Shown here piece after piece: positions 5,621 to 6,429 of a stretch of DNA of 6,429 bases. Origin of the DNA: Solirubrobacterales bacterium (GTDB taxonomy: Bacteria > Actinomycetota > Thermoleophilia > Solirubrobacterales > Solirubrobacteraceae); NCBI GenBank assembly GCA_013695395.1, contig JACDAP010000409.1:1-6429 (forward strand), read 5' to 3'. The notes under the pieces were generated by a model, which searched no databases, was not told where the DNA came from, and was given only the letters and a program-made list of their open reading frames with translations. The translations under genes were made by a program, and so were the position numbers. Every line of letters begins with the position of its first letter. Within the stretch, counting starts at the first letter, position 1.

Positions 5621-5637
5621 CACCCGTCCTCCGGGTG
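5621..5637 (-). promoter_or_regulatory. Hairpin displaying a Shine-Dalgarno-like sequence upstream of aroF
   Basis: On the minus strand CACCCG (5637-5632) and CGGGTG (5626-5621) are perfect 6-bp arms around the 5-nt loop GAGGA. Together with the last G of the first arm this forms GGAGGA. The sequence is 4 nt from the alternative GTG start at 5623, which lies inside the second arm, and 22 nt from ATG 5605. If GTG 5623 is used the hairpin would cover the start codon; if ATG 5605 is used it is simply a leader structure. There is no T-run, so it is not a terminator for the upstream gene. Confidence 0.3.
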
Positions 5638-5674
5638 GTCCGTCGCGGGGGCCGCGGCGCGAACGCGCGTCCCT

Positions 5675-6373
5675 TCAGCCGGGAGCCGGCGCCGCGTCCT
5701 CGCCGGCTGCGAGGCCTGCCCGGGCGGTGATCCACGCGGCGATGTCGAGCGCGGTGTCCGGCGGCAACTGCGCCCACTCGAGCTTGCGGCCGAGCGTCGT
5801 CTCGACCCTGACCGTCGCGGTGCGCCGCAGCCGGCGCGGGCTCCGGTGCTGGACGCGGCCGACATCCCGCCAGCGGAGCGAGTGGACGCGGTGGGAGATC
5901 GCGTCGTCGAGCAGCCAGAGCAGGCGGCGGTCGGTCGTGACGAGCAGCGCCCGGGGGCTCTTCCACGTCGCCGCGGGCGTTACGAGCTCGACCGGCTCCT
6001 GCGGCTCGAGGGCGAGGAGGAGCTCGCGGCCGAGCGAGCGGCGCACGGCTTCCGGGAGCCAGTGCCCCGCAGGGCGCCTGGCCGCCCGAGCGTCCCGCGT
6101 ACCGGTCGGGGCCGGCTCGGCGTCCGCTCCCCACACGTCGCGCGACCGGGCTGCCTCCTGCCGCGCACGGTCACCACGGAGGTCAGGACCCCCACCGGGT
6201 CGGCCCTCCCGCAGGAGGTCGTATGCGGCGTTGATCTCGGCCATGCGCCTCGCCGCCTCCGGACCGGATCCGGCTCGGTCGGGGTGCCAGCGCTTCGCGA
6301 GCGTGCGGTAGGCGGCGGCGACCTCCTGCGGCGTCGCGAAGGCGCCGAGGCCGAGGGTGGCGAGCGGGTCCAC
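5675..6373 (-). CDS. J-domain protein with C-terminal PH-like domain
   Basis: This 232-residue protein begins with a J domain (1-56): LATLGLGAFATPQEV (helix I), VAAAYRTLAKRW (helix II), the HPD motif at 30-32 needed to stimulate DnaK ATPase, and ARRMAEINAAYDLLRE (helix III). A charged, Gly/Pro-rich linker (57-105) replaces the G/F and zinc regions of true DnaJ. Residues about 108-215 are strand-rich, with RALLVTTDRRLLWLLDD (141-157), a short turn, HSLRWRDVGRVQ (164-175), TVRVET and RKLEWAQL, then a final helix (DTALDIAAWI). That order resembles bacterial PH-like domains (YokE/bPH type). It is therefore a type III J protein that may bring DnaK to a specific client or membrane site, which is inference. 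The start is GTG 6373; the nearby ATG at 6381 is out of frame. The aroF gene follows 69 bp downstream. Confidence 0.85.
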   Translation of the reverse strand: MDPLATLGLGAFATPQEVAAAYRTLAKRWHPDRAGSGPEAARRMAEINAAYDLLREGRPGGGPDLRGDRARQEAARSRDVWGADAEPAPTGTRDARAARRPAGHWLPEAVRRSLGRELLLALEPQEPVELVTPAATWKSPRALLVTTDRRLLWLLDDAISHRVHSLRWRDVGRVQHRSPRRLRRTATVRVETTLGRKLEWAQLPPDTALDIAAWITARAGLAAGEDAAPAPG

Positions 6374-6379
6374 GGGGGC

Positions 6380-6385
6380 ATTGTG
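6380..6385 (-). promoter_or_regulatory. Weak candidate -10 element of the J-domain gene
   Basis: On the minus strand CACAAT (6385-6380) differs from TATAAT at two positions, including the first T, and ends 6 nt before GTG 6373. There is no clear Shine-Dalgarno sequence, so the geometry resembles the other leaderless starts, but the match is weaker. The gene may instead be read from an upstream promoter beyond the window. Confidence 0.25.
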
Positions 6386-6402
6386 CCCGGCCGACTGCTC
6401 AG

Positions 6403-6426
6403 GCCGACGCGACCCGGCGCGTCGGC
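6403..6426. other. Perfect 9-bp hairpin at the right edge
   Basis: GCCGACGCG (6403-6411) and CGCGTCGGC (6418-6426) are exact reverse complements separated by 6 nt. No T-run follows on the minus strand; the plus-strand flank is outside the window. It may mark the end of a minus-strand gene: the frame ending at TGA 6401-6399 would read APTRRVASA-stop, but nine codons are too few to support a gene call. Confidence 0.3.
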
Positions 6427-6429
6427 GCC

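Noticed and set aside
4668..6134. A 488-codon minus-strand frame over aroF and the J-domain gene
   Set aside because: It is an Arg-rich alternative frame of two well-recognised genes.
6399..6429. Last codons of an upstream minus-strand gene (APTRRVASA-stop)
   Set aside because: Nine codons in GC-rich DNA are not evidence of a gene without the sequence beyond the edge.
1..6429. CRISPR arrays, insertion sequences, toxin-antitoxin or phage genes
   Set aside because: I saw no spaced direct repeats, transposase motifs, terminal inverted repeats or phage-like proteins. The only mobile-type trace is the endonuclease remnant.

Overview
The window is very GC-rich bacterial DNA with dense genes on both strands. 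I infer an actinobacterium, plausibly of the class Thermoleophilia (for example Solirubrobacterales). The reasons are the GC-saturated codon use, GTG starts, several starts lacking a Shine-Dalgarno sequence but preceded by a TANNNT -10 hexamer 7-8 nt upstream (leaderless style), and a type I-beta DAHP synthase. No taxonomic marker gene is present, so the class is a guess.

Left part (1-2432). The minus strand from 1244 to the left edge is one uninterrupted frame. It carries a PlsC acyltransferase domain followed directly by a GpsA glycerol-3-phosphate dehydrogenase domain, a fusion of two steps of phospholipid precursor synthesis. It runs off the window, so its last part is missing. Divergent from it at 1356-1904 (+) is a small uncharacterised protein that is probably membrane-associated. 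Its stop lies 3 bp from the stop of a convergent gene (1908-2432, -) for a cytoplasmic DsbA-like thioredoxin-fold protein with a CPFC active site.

Middle (2433-4570). A 49-bp divergent promoter region separates the DsbA-like gene from a CPA1-family Na+/H+ antiporter (2482-4005, +). The antiporter converges on a tRNA-Thr(UGU) gene (4115-4187, -) across a 109-bp spacer that contains a long imperfect hairpin. Upstream of the tRNA, on its strand and reading into its 5' half, is a lower-GC remnant of a PD-(D/E)XK endonuclease of the group I intron-associated (I-Ssp6803I-like) kind. It has lost the N-terminal half with the catalytic core and its own stop codon.

Right part (4571-6429). On the minus strand, a gene for a J-domain protein with a C-terminal PH-like domain (5675-6373) is followed after 69 bp by the gene for 3-deoxy-7-phosphoheptulonate synthase (4571-5605), the entry enzyme of the shikimate pathway. 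The last 56 bases hold a perfect 9-bp hairpin and perhaps the last codons of another minus-strand gene.

Most genes are housekeeping (lipid precursor supply, cation homeostasis, aromatic amino acid entry, tRNA). I see no complete new multi-gene system. The points most worth a second look are the PlsC-GpsA fusion, the endonuclease remnant that reads into tRNA-Thr, the J/PH-like fusion, the thioredoxin-antiporter divergent pair, and the repeated leaderless start geometry.
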